DNA of 47,380 nt from CAYFZR01 sp964347835 [NCBI: uncultured archaeon] (GCA_964347835.1 CAYFZR010000002.1:1-47380), one strand, 5' to 3'; positions 15,980 through 25,158 are shown, numbered from the stretch's first letter. Made by a program: numbers and translations. Notes: generated from the letters alone by a model not told the origin.

Positions 15980-18900
15980 TCAGACAAAGGAAGTGATCTC
16001 TACTGGAGGCATCTCCGTCCTCACGTTCATGTTGTACATGTCGTATGCTTTAACTCCTTGAATAGTACCCTTTATTGGCTTGTCGGCTCTTAATCTATAA
16101 TCAAATTCCACTAAAACATCTCTTTTTAGACTTTCTATGTAAACCAAAGCCTGTCTTCCCTTTATTTCATAGTTATCTATCTTATCACCATTGACCAGAG
16201 CCTTGAAGTCGTCTTCTATAAAAGAGAAACCTACAGGTGCCCTAAGATCTATTAAGACCATCCTTACTTCTTCTGCCTCTCCTTGGTATTTTATTTTACA
16301 ATGAGCGCTTAAAACATCGTTAACCTTGATGTTTTTAGCATCGTAGGTTATGTTGAGCAAGAGTTCTTTAGGTCTTTCCAATCCAAGAACTTCCCAAGCG
16401 AGGTACTGTTCCAAGTATATCTGGTAAAGAGCGATCCCTTCTCCCTTACTCTTCAATTCTACCGTATTTTCTTCTTTGAGGTACGGTCTAAGGTCGATTA
16501 GATATGTAATATCTTTGTTAGCCTCTGTTAGACGTATAGTTTCTATCAACTGACCATTAATATAGGTTTTGACGGTCAAATCTTTGATAGGAATTGAGCC
16601 ATAACCATTCAATGCCTGAAATGCTACAACAGTATCCTGCGTGGTGAAGAAACCTCCCATTCCGGTCCTGTGAGTTAACAGGTAGTCAACTGCCTTTCTA
16701 ACTACTTCAAGATCTCCATGTCTCTGTAAAGCCATTATGGCGTATCCTGTTGTCTCTATGGTACGCTCGTTAAATCTATTAAATCCTCGGTGTTCTGCAT
16801 TTGAGTACATGTTTATGTCAGAAGTCCAGTAAACTGTGCCGTTTTCTTCTTTTTTAAGTTCAATTAAGCGATCAGCAATTTCGTCTCTTAACTTTCTATT
16901 GCCGTTAGCGTCTTCCAAAACAATTAACGCCAAAGATAACGTGTAAGGATCATCCCAGTTATCTTTAATGTTCCCCTCAATATATCCTATAGCATTTTTA
17001 ACTTCTTGACTGTTGGGGGAGTATCCTGAGTATATTAAAGCGCGTATGATGTAAGAAGTGGTAGCCACCTTCTTTGCTCTTAAGATTGGGTTTGTGGTCT
17101 CGTACAATCCCCATTCAGGAAACTCAAATGAGCCATCGTTATTTTGAAGGTTAACGAGAAATGTCTGCATATCTTCTATAATTTTATCGTCTATAGTATA
17201 TCCAGAGTTTTTGGCATCCTGAAATGTTAATAGACCCCAGGAAGTTAACCAAGGATGAGCATCTCTATCATGCGGAAACCAAACGATTCCTCTTCCACCA
17301 TCCTTTCCGTCCTTGAGGTATATCAATTCGTGCTGAATTCCTTGAGTTATCATGTTCTCGTACTTAAACATCTGTTCTTCAGTAACACCTTCTTTATTCA
17401 AGAGATTCTGGTAAGCTAAGATATCAACAGAGAGCATGGATAAAGATTGTTCACCACACCCGGATACAAAATGAATAAAACCTTCTGCACCATCTAATAT
17501 TACTGATTCCATTCCTCCCTGAATCTTAACAAAAGTATTCTCGCTCTGCGGAACTCTATTAGGTAATAATATTAAATCAGTCTTTACAGTTTGATCGTTG
17601 TTTAATTCACCATTTTTTATTCCTATAAGTGCCTTTCCATCGGGGTCGATCCTCATCTCTTTTATTATAGCGTCTTTTTTATCTTTAGAAGAAGCGTAAA
17701 TAGTAACATTATGTTTTCCTACCGTTTTTGGTCTAATATTAAACTCAACGCTAGATACGCTGTTAGATTTTACTGTGATTATTTTTTCCGGATTGGATAG
17801 TAATTCAAACCACTCAGATTCGATTATCTTTACGTCAATCTCGTGATCTTTGTTGTCGTAATTATATATCAATACTCTGAGCGGAAACTCGTCTCCTCTT
17901 ATCGCGGATACAGGTATATCGGGTTCTATAAAGAAATCTTTAAAAACAGTTATGTCTTCGTTGCCTACTCCTAGTCTAGCATCTTTGGTAGAGGCCATTA
18001 TTGAGACTTCCCAAGTAGTTATAGAATCAGGAGTAATAAGAGATATGGTTGCTTCTCCTTTCCTGTCAGTAATGAGGACAGGTTCCCAGTACCATGTCTC
18101 TGGGAAAAATTGTCTAATGTGTTCTTCTCCTTCTTTTGCTGCCCCTGTTTTTTCTTCTTCTTTTAGAAAAGTTTCTGACCTTCCCATAGTTTTTTTAACC
18201 ATTACTGCCTCCTCTATGGCAAAACCAGGAGCCCTCTGCATGTCCATAAACACCCCTTCCTCTACTATAACAGGAGGAGGAGACGAAACTAGCGCCAAGT
18301 AAAAAGAAATCGGTAGTAGACAGAAAATTGCGAATAGGATAAAGAACCCGATAGCCGGAAACTTCCCATACTTTTTAAGCACTCTATAATCTGCGTAAGC
18401 AAAACTTGCGAAAAATATGAATATAAAAGAAAAAGCAAGGCCGTGCCAAAATTTCTTTATCGAATTATCTCTTAAAACACTAGCGTGCTGGACATCCCTC
18501 TGCCACGTCTTTATTATGGTTGTCTCAGATCCGAACTCACCTATTTGAACCTGTCTTGGAGCATTTTCTATCGGAATGGGTCTGGGTGTATTTGAAAATA
18601 CATATTGGTGAATCTCATATTGAGGCTTTATGAACTCCTCTTCTAAAGCGAAATACAATTTTTCAATTCCAGAAAATCGCTCGCTTAATTCAAAAACAGA
18701 TTTATCCACGATCGAAAGTCCAAGAACGGATACAACTGGTTTGCCCTTGTCTTTAACTTTGAAATGAAATGTAATGGGTTCATGAGGTAAGTATTGACCC
18801 TTATCTTTAGTTATTTCAACCGCCAATTCATTTGGAGGAACTATGCCAATTACAGCGGTATCTTTTACTACTTTAAGGTCCTGTTGAGTCTTGTAGGTCC

Positions 18901-20392
18901 TTACCTTTGCTAGAGGGATCATATCAGGAGTTACAGTAATGGAAAAATTCCCGTTCCCTTCAGTGAGTCTAAGTTTACCCGTTGTAACTATAAACCCCTT
19001 TGATACTACATCGTAGTATACCCAGTCTGTGAGTGAGTCTCCTCTGTAGAAAACATCGAATTTAGCCTTCTCTCCTATATCATAGGTTGTTCTTTCAGGG
19101 ATTATTTTTAATCCATCAGAAGATCGCAATGAGAAAGTTTCTTTTGACGAATAAAAATCTTTGAATATATTTACACTTAGGGAATCTTCTCCACGAAAGA
19201 TAAATTCAAAGGTTGCTATACCTCTACCATCTGTTTTCCGTCGATAAGTTCGAGTATTATCAAGGGATATCTCAATATCAGCATATTCTACCGGAGAACC
19301 GTCTGGATATTTTGCGATTATGTAATAGGTCGATTTAGTATTTAAGATATTTTTATCCGTAATAAGCGTTAAAAGAATCGGCTTCTCAGATATAGGTAAA
19401 GAAATAGATTTTTTTTCTTTGTGTCCTCCTTCATCTGTCACCTCGACGTCTAATCTTATCAATCCGCTTCCTTTCTCAAACGGTATTCCTATGGCATAAC
19501 CCACAGGATCCAAATCAAAATCGAATTCTCCATCTTCAAGTCTACCGGATAAACGGTTTACTTCCTTCCATACACCATAGTACGCATGAACGCTTATATC
19601 TACATTTCCTTCAACTTCCTTCCCAAAAAAGTAATTACAGGATATCTTTCCTTTTATTCTCTCGTTTACTAAGTACCAGGGTTTTAAATCTTCTATATTT
19701 ATGCTAAACTTGGGAAGAACATATTTTTTTACAAGAACAGATTTCTTTGCTTTTTTGTCTCCAACTTTAGCCTCTATCTTGTAGTTTCCAAGGGGCAACT
19801 GATCTGATAGTGGAAAATCAATGCTCGCTATACCATATTCATTTGGTGTTAGCTCCTTCCTGTAAATAATATTACCATCAGGATCGTTTATCTCCAATTT
19901 AACCTCTTTATTAGAAGCCTTTGGCTCAACTCCTTGGAAACTTAGAATTCTAATATGGACAGTCTGACCGGGTTGATATATTGGCTTGTCAGTCGCGATT
20001 ATTATCCTATAAGTATCTTTAACTTCGATTTTGCTCTCAACATCCGTCCCTACTGCATGTATCAATAATGTTGCCTCGCCACTAAAATTAGGAACATTAA
20101 TAATCGCTTGAGTAGATCCACTCTCGTCTGTTTTACCATCGAAGAGATGATAAGTTTTATTTTTAGTCTTTAGTAGAATGTTAACACGCTCATTCCCTAT
20201 TGGAAAACCGCTTAAATCGGTTGTTTGTATCAATAGAGATGTCTGAGTACCGCTGAACAAAGTATCTGGAAGATAAACGATTGCGTTTCCTTTATTCATC
20301 AGGTAGAGATCGTCTATGTTGTAGGCGATAACCCCTGAAAGGATCGTAATTACCACAAATCCAACGATTAGTTTAGTAATTATGCGATTCAT
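15980..20392 (-). CDS. Alpha-2-macroglobulin family protein with thioester motif and internal membrane hairpin
   Basis: The 1470-residue product is a large alpha-2-macroglobulin-like protease trap. A hydrophobic N-terminal segment (residues 7-24) serves as signal or anchor. MG/YfaS-like beta domains follow (QPGQTVHIRILSF, then YLPHEPITFHFKVKDKGKPV). A central region carries two strong membrane helices at about 651-669 and 680-702, linked by a basic loop, then a Pro/Glu-rich bait-like stretch. The alpha-2-macroglobulin middle domain begins ETWYWEPVLITDRKGEA, and the thioester GCGEQ is at 978-982 (Cys979, Gln982), followed by the helical thioester domain and a C-terminal beta domain. A TATA box ends about 25 bases before the ATG. 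Trapping of attacking proteases at the cell surface is inferred from the family. The internal membrane pair is unusual. Confidence 0.9.
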   Translation of the reverse strand: MNRIITKLIVGFVVITILSGVIAYNIDDLYLMNKGNAIVYLPDTLFSGTQTSLLIQTTDLSGFPIGNERVNILLKTKNKTYHLFDGKTDESGSTQAIINVPNFSGEATLLIHAVGTDVESKIEVKDTYRIIIATDKPIYQPGQTVHIRILSFQGVEPKASNKEVKLEINDPDGNIIYRKELTPNEYGIASIDFPLSDQLPLGNYKIEAKVGDKKAKKSVLVKKYVLPKFSINIEDLKPWYLVNERIKGKISCNYFFGKEVEGNVDISVHAYYGVWKEVNRLSGRLEDGEFDFDLDPVGYAIGIPFEKGSGLIRLDVEVTDEGGHKEKKSISLPISEKPILLTLITDKNILNTKSTYYIIAKYPDGSPVEYADIEISLDNTRTYRRKTDGRGIATFEFIFRGEDSLSVNIFKDFYSSKETFSLRSSDGLKIIPERTTYDIGEKAKFDVFYRGDSLTDWVYYDVVSKGFIVTTGKLRLTEGNGNFSITVTPDMIPLAKVRTYKTQQDLKVVKDTAVIGIVPPNELAVEITKDKGQYLPHEPITFHFKVKDKGKPVVSVLGLSIVDKSVFELSERFSGIEKLYFALEEEFIKPQYEIHQYVFSNTPRPIPIENAPRQVQIGEFGSETTIIKTWQRDVQHASVLRDNSIKKFWHGLAFSFIFIFFASFAYADYRVLKKYGKFPAIGFFILFAIFCLLPISFYLALVSSPPPVIVEEGVFMDMQRAPGFAIEEAVMVKKTMGRSETFLKEEEKTGAAKEGEEHIRQFFPETWYWEPVLITDRKGEATISLITPDSITTWEVSIMASTKDARLGVGNEDITVFKDFFIEPDIPVSAIRGDEFPLRVLIYNYDNKDHEIDVKIIESEWFELLSNPEKIITVKSNSVSSVEFNIRPKTVGKHNVTIYASSKDKKDAIIKEMRIDPDGKALIGIKNGELNNDQTVKTDLILLPNRVPQSENTFVKIQGGMESVILDGAEGFIHFVSGCGEQSLSMLSVDILAYQNLLNKEGVTEEQMFKYENMITQGIQHELIYLKDGKDGGRGIVWFPHDRDAHPWLTSWGLLTFQDAKNSGYTIDDKIIEDMQTFLVNLQNNDGSFEFPEWGLYETTNPILRAKKVATTSYIIRALIYSGYSPNSQEVKNAIGYIEGNIKDNWDDPYTLSLALIVLEDANGNRKLRDEIADRLIELKKEENGTVYWTSDINMYSNAEHRGFNRFNERTIETTGYAIMALQRHGDLEVVRKAVDYLLTHRTGMGGFFTTQDTVVAFQALNGYGSIPIKDLTVKTYINGQLIETIRLTEANKDITYLIDLRPYLKEENTVELKSKGEGIALYQIYLEQYLAWEVLGLERPKELLLNITYDAKNIKVNDVLSAHCKIKYQGEAEEVRMVLIDLRAPVGFSFIEDDFKALVNGDKIDNYEIKGRQALVYIESLKRDVLVEFDYRLRADKPIKGTIQGVKAYDMYNMNVRTEMPPVEITSFV

Positions 20393-20411
20393 GCACTATA
20401 ACCTGTATTTA

Positions 20412-20422
20412 GATTATAAATA
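20412..20422 (-). promoter_or_regulatory. TATA box of the macroglobulin gene
   Basis: On the minus strand the element ATTTATAATCT is centred about 25 bases before the ATG at 20392, which fits a leaderless archaeal transcript; no Shine-Dalgarno precedes that ATG. Confidence 0.5.
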
Positions 20423-20713
20423 GTTTACTTTAGCTTCAAATTGATTTTAACATATGAAAAACTCTTTTAATTCTGGAAATTTAAAATTATACTAATTCTT
20501 TTTAAAAACTAATTTTATCTCTAAATACTTAATACATAAACAGGACGATTGACCTTTTCGAGGGTATTTACAGAGAAGTAAGTCCCTATCTATAAAAGGG
20601 CGGATCGATGAAACTACTTTGAAACCGTAAATTTTAAACACAAATACTTTGTACACATACCCGATACATAAGAAAAGAAATTCATATATGGTTTCAAAAT
20701 AGAGGTGGCTTCA
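20423..20713. other. Intergenic region between divergent macroglobulin and small helical-protein genes
   Basis: About 290 AT-rich bases. I see no open frame above 20 codons and no tRNA-like fold. A more G+C-rich patch around 20540-20625 (with TATAAAAGGGCGG) could hold a promoter or small RNA, but no recognisable box C/D or H/ACA pattern was found. A Shine-Dalgarno GAGGTGG closes the region. Confidence 0.3.
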
Positions 20714-20908
20714 ATGGGAGAATTGGGAGATAAATTCCGGGAAAGGATTGGGAATGCAACACTTCTTGCTGAGTTGAATGATATAAAAGAGGAAATAGAA
20801 GAACTTCTAAAAAAATCAACCGAACCTAAAGAAACAGAAGATTTAGAAGACGCTCTGATGATGTGTATTTCTAAATACGATGAAATACATCAGCACCAGC
20901 GATTATAG
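20714..20908 (+). CDS. Small helical protein of unknown function
   Basis: A 64-residue acidic protein (MGELGDKFRERIGN), probably two or three helices with a coiled-coil-like heptad stretch LAELNDIKEEIEELLKK and one Cys near residue 54. The ATG at 20714 has GAGGTGG five bases upstream, a strong ribosome site; the GTG at 20705 is less likely. It lies 67 bases before the HtrA gene in the same direction and may be cotranscribed with it. No family recognised. Confidence 0.65.
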   Translation: MGELGDKFRERIGNATLLAELNDIKEEIEELLKKSTEPKETEDLEDALMMCISKYDEIHQHQRL

Positions 20909-20975
20909 AGTTAAAATTTTCCTTATTTTTTATTCTATTTTTTCAAGTCAGGTGAAGTAAAAAAAGAGGATTAAA

Positions 20976-21917
20976 ATGTTTATAGACGAATCTAAAATAG
21001 TAGGGGCGATTGAAAAAGCAACTAAAAGCGTGGTGAACATTAGCACCGTTCGACTTGTCCCACACCGTCACGGGTTCTATTATCACGAAGAGCCCCTAAA
21101 AGGTGTTGGTTCAGGAGTAGTCTTACGTTCTGGAGGCTACATTCTTACGAACAATCACGTTATCGAGGGGGCAAAGAGAATGGATGTGTTTCTACCCGAC
21201 CAAGAAAAACATTTAGGGACGCTTGTGGGTGTCGATTCCTTTACTGATATTGCTGTGGTTAAGATTGAGGCTGATCCTCCTCCGGGGGGGCTTGGGGACT
21301 CGGACAAACTCAAGGTAGGACAAACCGTATTTGCTCTGGGAAATCCTTTGGGACTTATAGGAGGTCCCACAGTAACGTCGGGAGTTATAAGTGCCCTCCA
21401 TAGAACCATAGAAAGTGATAGAGGAATATTCGAGGATGTATTACAGACTGATGCAGCCATAAACCCGGGGAACAGCGGGGGACCCCTTGTAGATACCGAA
21501 GGAAAAATTATCGCTATCAACACCGCTCTCATTCCCTATGCTCAAGGCATAGGCTTTGCCATACCAATAAATTTAGCGAAGGAAAGTGCAGACGAGCTCA
21601 TTACTCATAGAAGAATCATAAGACCTTGGCTTGGTATTGCTACTGGAATAGACGTAAACGAGCGTATGGCATCCTACTATGGATTTCATACCAACAAAGG
21701 GGTTTTAGTAACAAGAATTTATACAGGTAGTCCTCTTAGTGTTGCCGGAATAAAACCTGGAGACATAATATTGGAGTTAGATGGGGCTGAAATCAAAAAC
21801 CAAAAAGAGCTTAGAAAAGAGATAATCAAAAAGAAAGTAGGGGAAATAGCAGAAATTATAGTGATGCGAGGTACCAAGAAATTAAAAGCAAAGATTCAAC
21901 TGAGAGAGGCGCCCTAG
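20976..21917 (+). CDS. HtrA/DegP-like trypsin-fold serine protease with one PDZ domain
   Basis: The 313-residue protein has a trypsin-like domain with an intact triad: His61 in TNNHVIEG, Asp91 in TDIAVVKI, and Ser167 in NPGNSGGPL. A single PDZ domain follows (RPWLGIATGI, then GSPLSVAGIKPGDIILELDG). HtrA proteases degrade misfolded proteins and can act as chaperones. The start has AGAGGAT upstream. There is no signal peptide or membrane anchor ahead of the protease domain, so a cytoplasmic location is likely, unlike most bacterial DegP. It lies beyond the small gene, facing away from the macroglobulin. Confidence 0.9.
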   Translation: MFIDESKIVGAIEKATKSVVNISTVRLVPHRHGFYYHEEPLKGVGSGVVLRSGGYILTNNHVIEGAKRMDVFLPDQEKHLGTLVGVDSFTDIAVVKIEADPPPGGLGDSDKLKVGQTVFALGNPLGLIGGPTVTSGVISALHRTIESDRGIFEDVLQTDAAINPGNSGGPLVDTEGKIIAINTALIPYAQGIGFAIPINLAKESADELITHRRIIRPWLGIATGIDVNERMASYYGFHTNKGVLVTRIYTGSPLSVAGIKPGDIILELDGAEIKNQKELRKEIIKKKVGEIAEIIVMRGTKKLKAKIQLREAP

Positions 21918-22042
21918 ACCGAATATGAGTCATGTTAATGCAGTAAATGAAGGCGTTCTAATGTTGATTGAAATAAAATTTACCTGAACAATTGATGTAC
22001 CTACGTAATATTTTTAAATAATCCTAATTTCTCATGAATATC

Positions 22043-22702
22043 ATGAGAAAATTAATTCTGTCATCTCTGCCTTTATTTTTGCTCTTAATTTCCGTTACGA
22101 TTGCACATCAGCCTAGACTGGTAATAAAAGTAAACACATCAGAAGAAAATCCGATAATCATAGAAGATCCTGAGATATCAAAAGCATATTATGGCGAAGT
22201 GATGGGAAGCCCAGATTATTACAAAATAATTTCCGATAAGCCCTTTAATCTTTACCTAAACATATTGGTTCCGGATATACCCATCGAGAATAAAAGAAAA
22301 TTTTCAGTGGAAGTAACTGATCCAGCGAAAAAACAAATACTGTTTCTGGATGGAACCAATTATACGTGGGAAGAATATTTTGAGGAATTCGGTGGCGATT
22401 CTTACCTTAGAGGGCCCGAAGCAAGAAAAAACCTGAATGAAGGAACTTATTTTATCAAAGTTTTCAATTCAAACAACACGGGAAAGTATTCACTCGCAGT
22501 CGGAGAAATAGAATCTTTTCCACCGAGTGAATTCCTGAATACAGTTTTCTTACTTCCCCAAATTAAACAGCAATTCTTCAATAAACCAATTTATACTGCA
22601 TTTCTGAATATTATAGGCCTATTTATTGTCATTTTAGCAATTACTGTAATAATTATCGGGTTAGTGATCCTTAAACTAACCAAGAAATTTTTATTTAAGT
22701 AG
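22043..22702 (+). CDS. Secreted or membrane-anchored protein of unknown function
   Basis: The product of about 219 residues has a signal peptide (MRKLILSSLPLFLLLISVTIA), an extracytoplasmic beta-rich domain with several N-glycosylation sequons (NYT, NNT), a Pro/Phe-rich neck and one C-terminal membrane helix near 195-215 with a basic tail. The topology is therefore outside with a membrane anchor. The frame opens at ATG 22034, but TTTTTAAATA lies 27 bases before ATG 22043, which also gives the better signal peptide. It converges with the DUF1232 gene, overlapping by eight bases. No family recognised. Confidence 0.7.
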   Translation: MRKLILSSLPLFLLLISVTIAHQPRLVIKVNTSEENPIIIEDPEISKAYYGEVMGSPDYYKIISDKPFNLYLNILVPDIPIENKRKFSVEVTDPAKKQILFLDGTNYTWEEYFEEFGGDSYLRGPEARKNLNEGTYFIKVFNSNNTGKYSLAVGEIESFPPSEFLNTVFLLPQIKQQFFNKPIYTAFLNIIGLFIVILAITVIIIGLVILKLTKKFLFK

Positions 22703-23087
22703 AGGAGGAAGACCAATCCTTAAATTTTTCAATATCCTCTTTTATTGAATCCACTACATAGTAAAGGACTGTTGCATCATCGATAAATCCTAATCCAATA
22801 ATTGGATCAGGTATTAAGTCAAACGGGTTTAAAAAGTAAATTAAACCACCGATAATTAACACCAGCGTTCTTTTAGAAATTTTATAATCTCCGGATATCC
22901 TAGCATTAACCATTTTTATGAGTATGTTTAAATCTTCCCAAGTTCTATCTAACCTTCCCCGATGCGTTTCTGCTTTCTTTGATACATCTTTAATTAGGTC
23001 TTCAGTTTTCTCAATGTTATTAATGTATTTCTCTGCTCTTTTGAATGCCCAATTGGACCAAGACGGTTTAGTTCTCTTTTTACTCAT
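22695..23087 (-). CDS. DUF1232 (YkvA-like) small membrane protein
   Basis: The 130-residue product has a charged helical N-terminal half and then the DUF1232 signature: FLNPFDLIPDPIIGLGFIDD, followed by a hydrophobic helix (ATVLYYVVDSI). DUF1232 proteins are common in bacteria and archaea with no established function. GGAGCT lies eight bases before the ATG. It ends inside the last codons of the convergent secreted-protein gene. Confidence 0.82.
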   Translation of the reverse strand: MSKKRTKPSWSNWAFKRAEKYINNIEKTEDLIKDVSKKAETHRGRLDRTWEDLNILIKMVNARISGDYKISKRTLVLIIGGLIYFLNPFDLIPDPIIGLGFIDDATVLYYVVDSIKEDIEKFKDWSSSST

Positions 23088-23175
23088 AAATTAAAGCTCC
23101 AGAATCCGCATCTTTTTAAATTTAAGATTGAAAGATACATCTTTTATATAAAATTTACTAAAATCTACTCGCTCA

Positions 23176-23925
23176 TCAAATTAATTCAACACTCCAAATG
23201 ATTATTCCTTTGTGTTCTGGAATGTAGTATCCTTCTACTCTTGCAGTCTTACCATTCCATTGATCTTGCGGTTCAATATCTTTCCAGGTAATTATTAGTT
23301 CCATCCCATCTCCTACAAGATACCAATTCCCGTCGGCGTATTTATAGAGCCTTGATTCTACCTTTACTTCTTCATTTTTATCCATTTCTTTTAGGTCTTC
23401 CATTGAAACGATTGACACTTCTTTTTTATACTCAGAAACCGGTATTTGATTATTATAATCAAAAGTTTTTCTGGAATTGTGTTCTGTACCGAGATAAAAC
23501 GACCCTGCCATTAATAGTAAAGCAAGCATAATAAGAGCAAGCCAAGGTGAAAAGTAATATGCAACAAGAAAGGCTAATAAAACCAATAGCCCAGCATAGA
23601 GGAAAATATCAGGTAAACTTTCGCCGATATCGCTCAAAAAATCTCTAAATTCCTCTAAAACGTTACTCAATCCTCCCAGTACACCTTTGATAAATTTATA
23701 AATCGTTTTGATGTATGGGTTGTCTGTCTCTTTGATTTTTTCTTCTATCTTCAAAATCGTGTTTTCGATGGTCTTGATTACATCATCAAGAACATCAGTC
23801 CCCCTATCCGTGGCAAAAAATAATAAGGCAAAAATCAAAATTATGCCTACAGCAATGATCCTTCTTCTACGCTTGCTTTTTGGCGGCCACTCACTTTTTC
23901 CTCTTTTTGACATATTAAATCCCAT
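23176..23925 (-). CDS. Membrane protein with coiled-coil and C-terminal OB-like domain
   Basis: The 249-residue protein starts with a very basic segment (KSKRRRR), a membrane helix at about 24-41, a helical region likely to coil (TIENTILKIEEKIKETDN), two more membrane helices around 108-146, and a soluble C-terminal domain of alternating strands (EVKVESRLYKYADGNWYLVG, then GKTARVEGYYIPEHKGIIIW) that looks like an OB fold. GGGAG lies six bases before the ATG at 23925. The arrangement suggests a cell-surface sensor or scaffold; no family was recognised, and the OB call is from strand pattern only. Confidence 0.65.
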   Translation of the reverse strand: MGFNMSKRGKSEWPPKSKRRRRIIAVGIILIFALLFFATDRGTDVLDDVIKTIENTILKIEEKIKETDNPYIKTIYKFIKGVLGGLSNVLEEFRDFLSDIGESLPDIFLYAGLLVLLAFLVAYYFSPWLALIMLALLLMAGSFYLGTEHNSRKTFDYNNQIPVSEYKKEVSIVSMEDLKEMDKNEEVKVESRLYKYADGNWYLVGDGMELIITWKDIEPQDQWNGKTARVEGYYIPEHKGIIIWSVELI

Positions 23926-24121
23926 CTAAATCTCCCGAGATTGAGATACTCGCTCTAATTATCAGTAACATATCTTTCTTTGTTTTTTAGTTTCTTATCT
24001 TTTTCCTGATTTTAGTGATCGAAAATAGTAATAATAGAATGGTTGAGAAAGAAGAATAAACTATAAGGAAGTTACTTTTTAGAATCTATCACGTCAAGAA
24101 GTTCCCTTGTAAAAAAAAGAG

Positions 24122-24205
24122 CGCCGGGGCCGGGATTTGAACCCGGGAGGTCTTTCGACCACTGGCTTAGCAGGCCAGCGCCTTACCAGACTTGGCTACC
24201 CCGAC
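24122..24205 (-). tRNA. tRNA-Ser (anticodon GCU)
   Basis: A minus-strand class II tRNA of 84 bases with a long variable arm (GGTCGAAAGACC), acceptor GTCGGGG/CCCCGGC, anticodon stem CTGGC/GCCAG around loop CTGCTAA (anticodon GCT), and T arm GGGTTCAAATCCC. CCA is not encoded. It lies two bases from the 3' end of the SRP RNA on the same strand, so the two are probably cut from one transcript. Confidence 0.93.
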
Positions 24206-24207
24206 AT

Positions 24208-24520
24208 GCGGACGCGCCTCGAGGTGAGTAGTTTCGCCGGTTCAAGATTACTAACTGCTTGACTCCTCTTTGGTTACCTACGAGCGTCGCAGTACCACCT
24301 TATGACTGCTCCCTTCCGGGCCTAGCCTGTTCAGAGACAAAGCCGGAATGCACCCCTCTCCAGAGATTATTCCGGACACCTACGAACCCCATAGGGCAAA
24401 GGCTCATAGCAAGACAGATAGGTCTAGAAGCGGGTACCTCTACCGCCCTCAAGGCTTTGACTCCTCCGTATGGCGGGATCTGAGGTTACAGGGGACCGCC
24501 AACCCCCCAGTCTAGCCCGC
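24208..24520 (-). ncRNA. ffs: Archaeal signal recognition particle 7S RNA
   Basis: Read on the minus strand, this 313-base segment has the features of archaeal SRP RNA. The ends pair (GCGGGC with GCGTCCGC). Near the 5' end is the Alu-domain segment GTTGGCGGTCCCCTGTAACC. Further along is the SRP54-binding helix 8 hairpin with AGGCCCGGAAGGGAGCAG. The long middle is G+C-rich and strongly self-complementary, as expected for helix 5. The tRNA-Ser gene follows immediately. The 74-codon frame on the plus strand here is not a gene. Confidence 0.95.
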
Positions 24521-24544
24521 ATAATTATCTAACTAATCTAGAAC

Positions 24545-24556
24545 ATAAATATATTT
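24545..24556 (-). promoter_or_regulatory. TATA box of the SRP RNA gene
   Basis: AAATATATTTATG on the minus strand lies about 25-36 bases before the inferred 5' end at 24520, a fitting place for an archaeal TATA box in this AT-rich stretch. Confidence 0.5.
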
Positions 24557-24629
24557 GGGTCTGTTATTTACTGATATTACCAGTTATTCATACGTGAACA
24601 GGACTCCTCAAGTAGAGCAATCAGGTTTT

Positions 24630-25079
24630 TTATGGTGAAATAGCTTCACTCATCAATCGATATTCTCTTTGGGCTCTTGAACCTCGTCTTTCAACAAACC
24701 CATCTCTATGAAGTCTTGCAAGATAAGTGGATACAGAACTTAAAGAAATGTTTTCGTCAAATATGTTAACATACTCACGCTTCAGATGCTGAGATTTAAC
24801 CCAATCATTTGGGTGCATTTCTTTCAATAATAGGAAGAGTTTTTCTTTTCTACTCATGTTTTTGAGTTTGGATTCACTAGGAAACCAGAATGGCTTCTCA
24901 AAACTCGTTAAATCATATTCTTCAGATTTTAAATCTCCAGAAAAGTCCATTTGTTCCGGCATATCCATTAATAAATGCTTATATTTTAACAATTTACCCC
25001 AGAGGTTGTCACCTTGGATTGTTATTGTTTCTTTTTCGCCTGGCGAATCTTCAATTTCGATTATTACCTTCTTTTTCAC
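24630..25079 (-). CDS. Winged-helix protein of unknown function, divergent from cdrS-ftsZ2
   Basis: The product of about 149 residues has a Lys/Glu-rich beta N-terminus (VIIEIEDSPGEKETITI), an acidic middle, and a C-terminal winged helix-turn-helix (NISLSSVSTYLARLHRDGFV, then ERRGSRAQREYRLM). It could be a DNA-binding regulator. The likely start is a GTG at 25079 with AAGGTG six bases upstream. It lies between the SRP RNA and the cdrS-ftsZ2 operon and is transcribed away from it. The 9-mer TTCACAAGT occurs just upstream (25097-25105) and again in the cdrS promoter. A role in division control is speculative. Confidence 0.65.
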   Translation of the reverse strand: MKKKVIIEIEDSPGEKETITIQGDNLWGKLLKYKHLLMDMPEQMDFSGDLKSEEYDLTSFEKPFWFPSESKLKNMSRKEKLFLLLKEMHPNDWVKSQHLKREYVNIFDENISLSSVSTYLARLHRDGFVERRGSRAQREYRLMSEAISP

Positions 25080-25148
25080 TGTACACACCTTCTGCGTTCA
25101 CAAGTTATCCATCCTTCATGTTCTGTTCATCTATTAACTATTTACAAG

Positions 25149-25158
25149 TATATATAAC
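25149..25158 (-). promoter_or_regulatory. TATA box for the winged-helix gene
   Basis: TTATATATAC on the minus strand predicts a start of transcription about 25 bases further down, giving a leader of roughly 50 bases before the GTG at 25079, which matches the presence of a Shine-Dalgarno. Confidence 0.45.

Noticed and set aside
17952-18302. A 116-codon frame opposite the macroglobulin gene
   Set aside because: A shadow of the coding frame with no ribosome site or protein-like composition.
24259-24483. A 74-codon frame on the plus strand
   Set aside because: It lies inside the SRP RNA, which explains the sequence fully.
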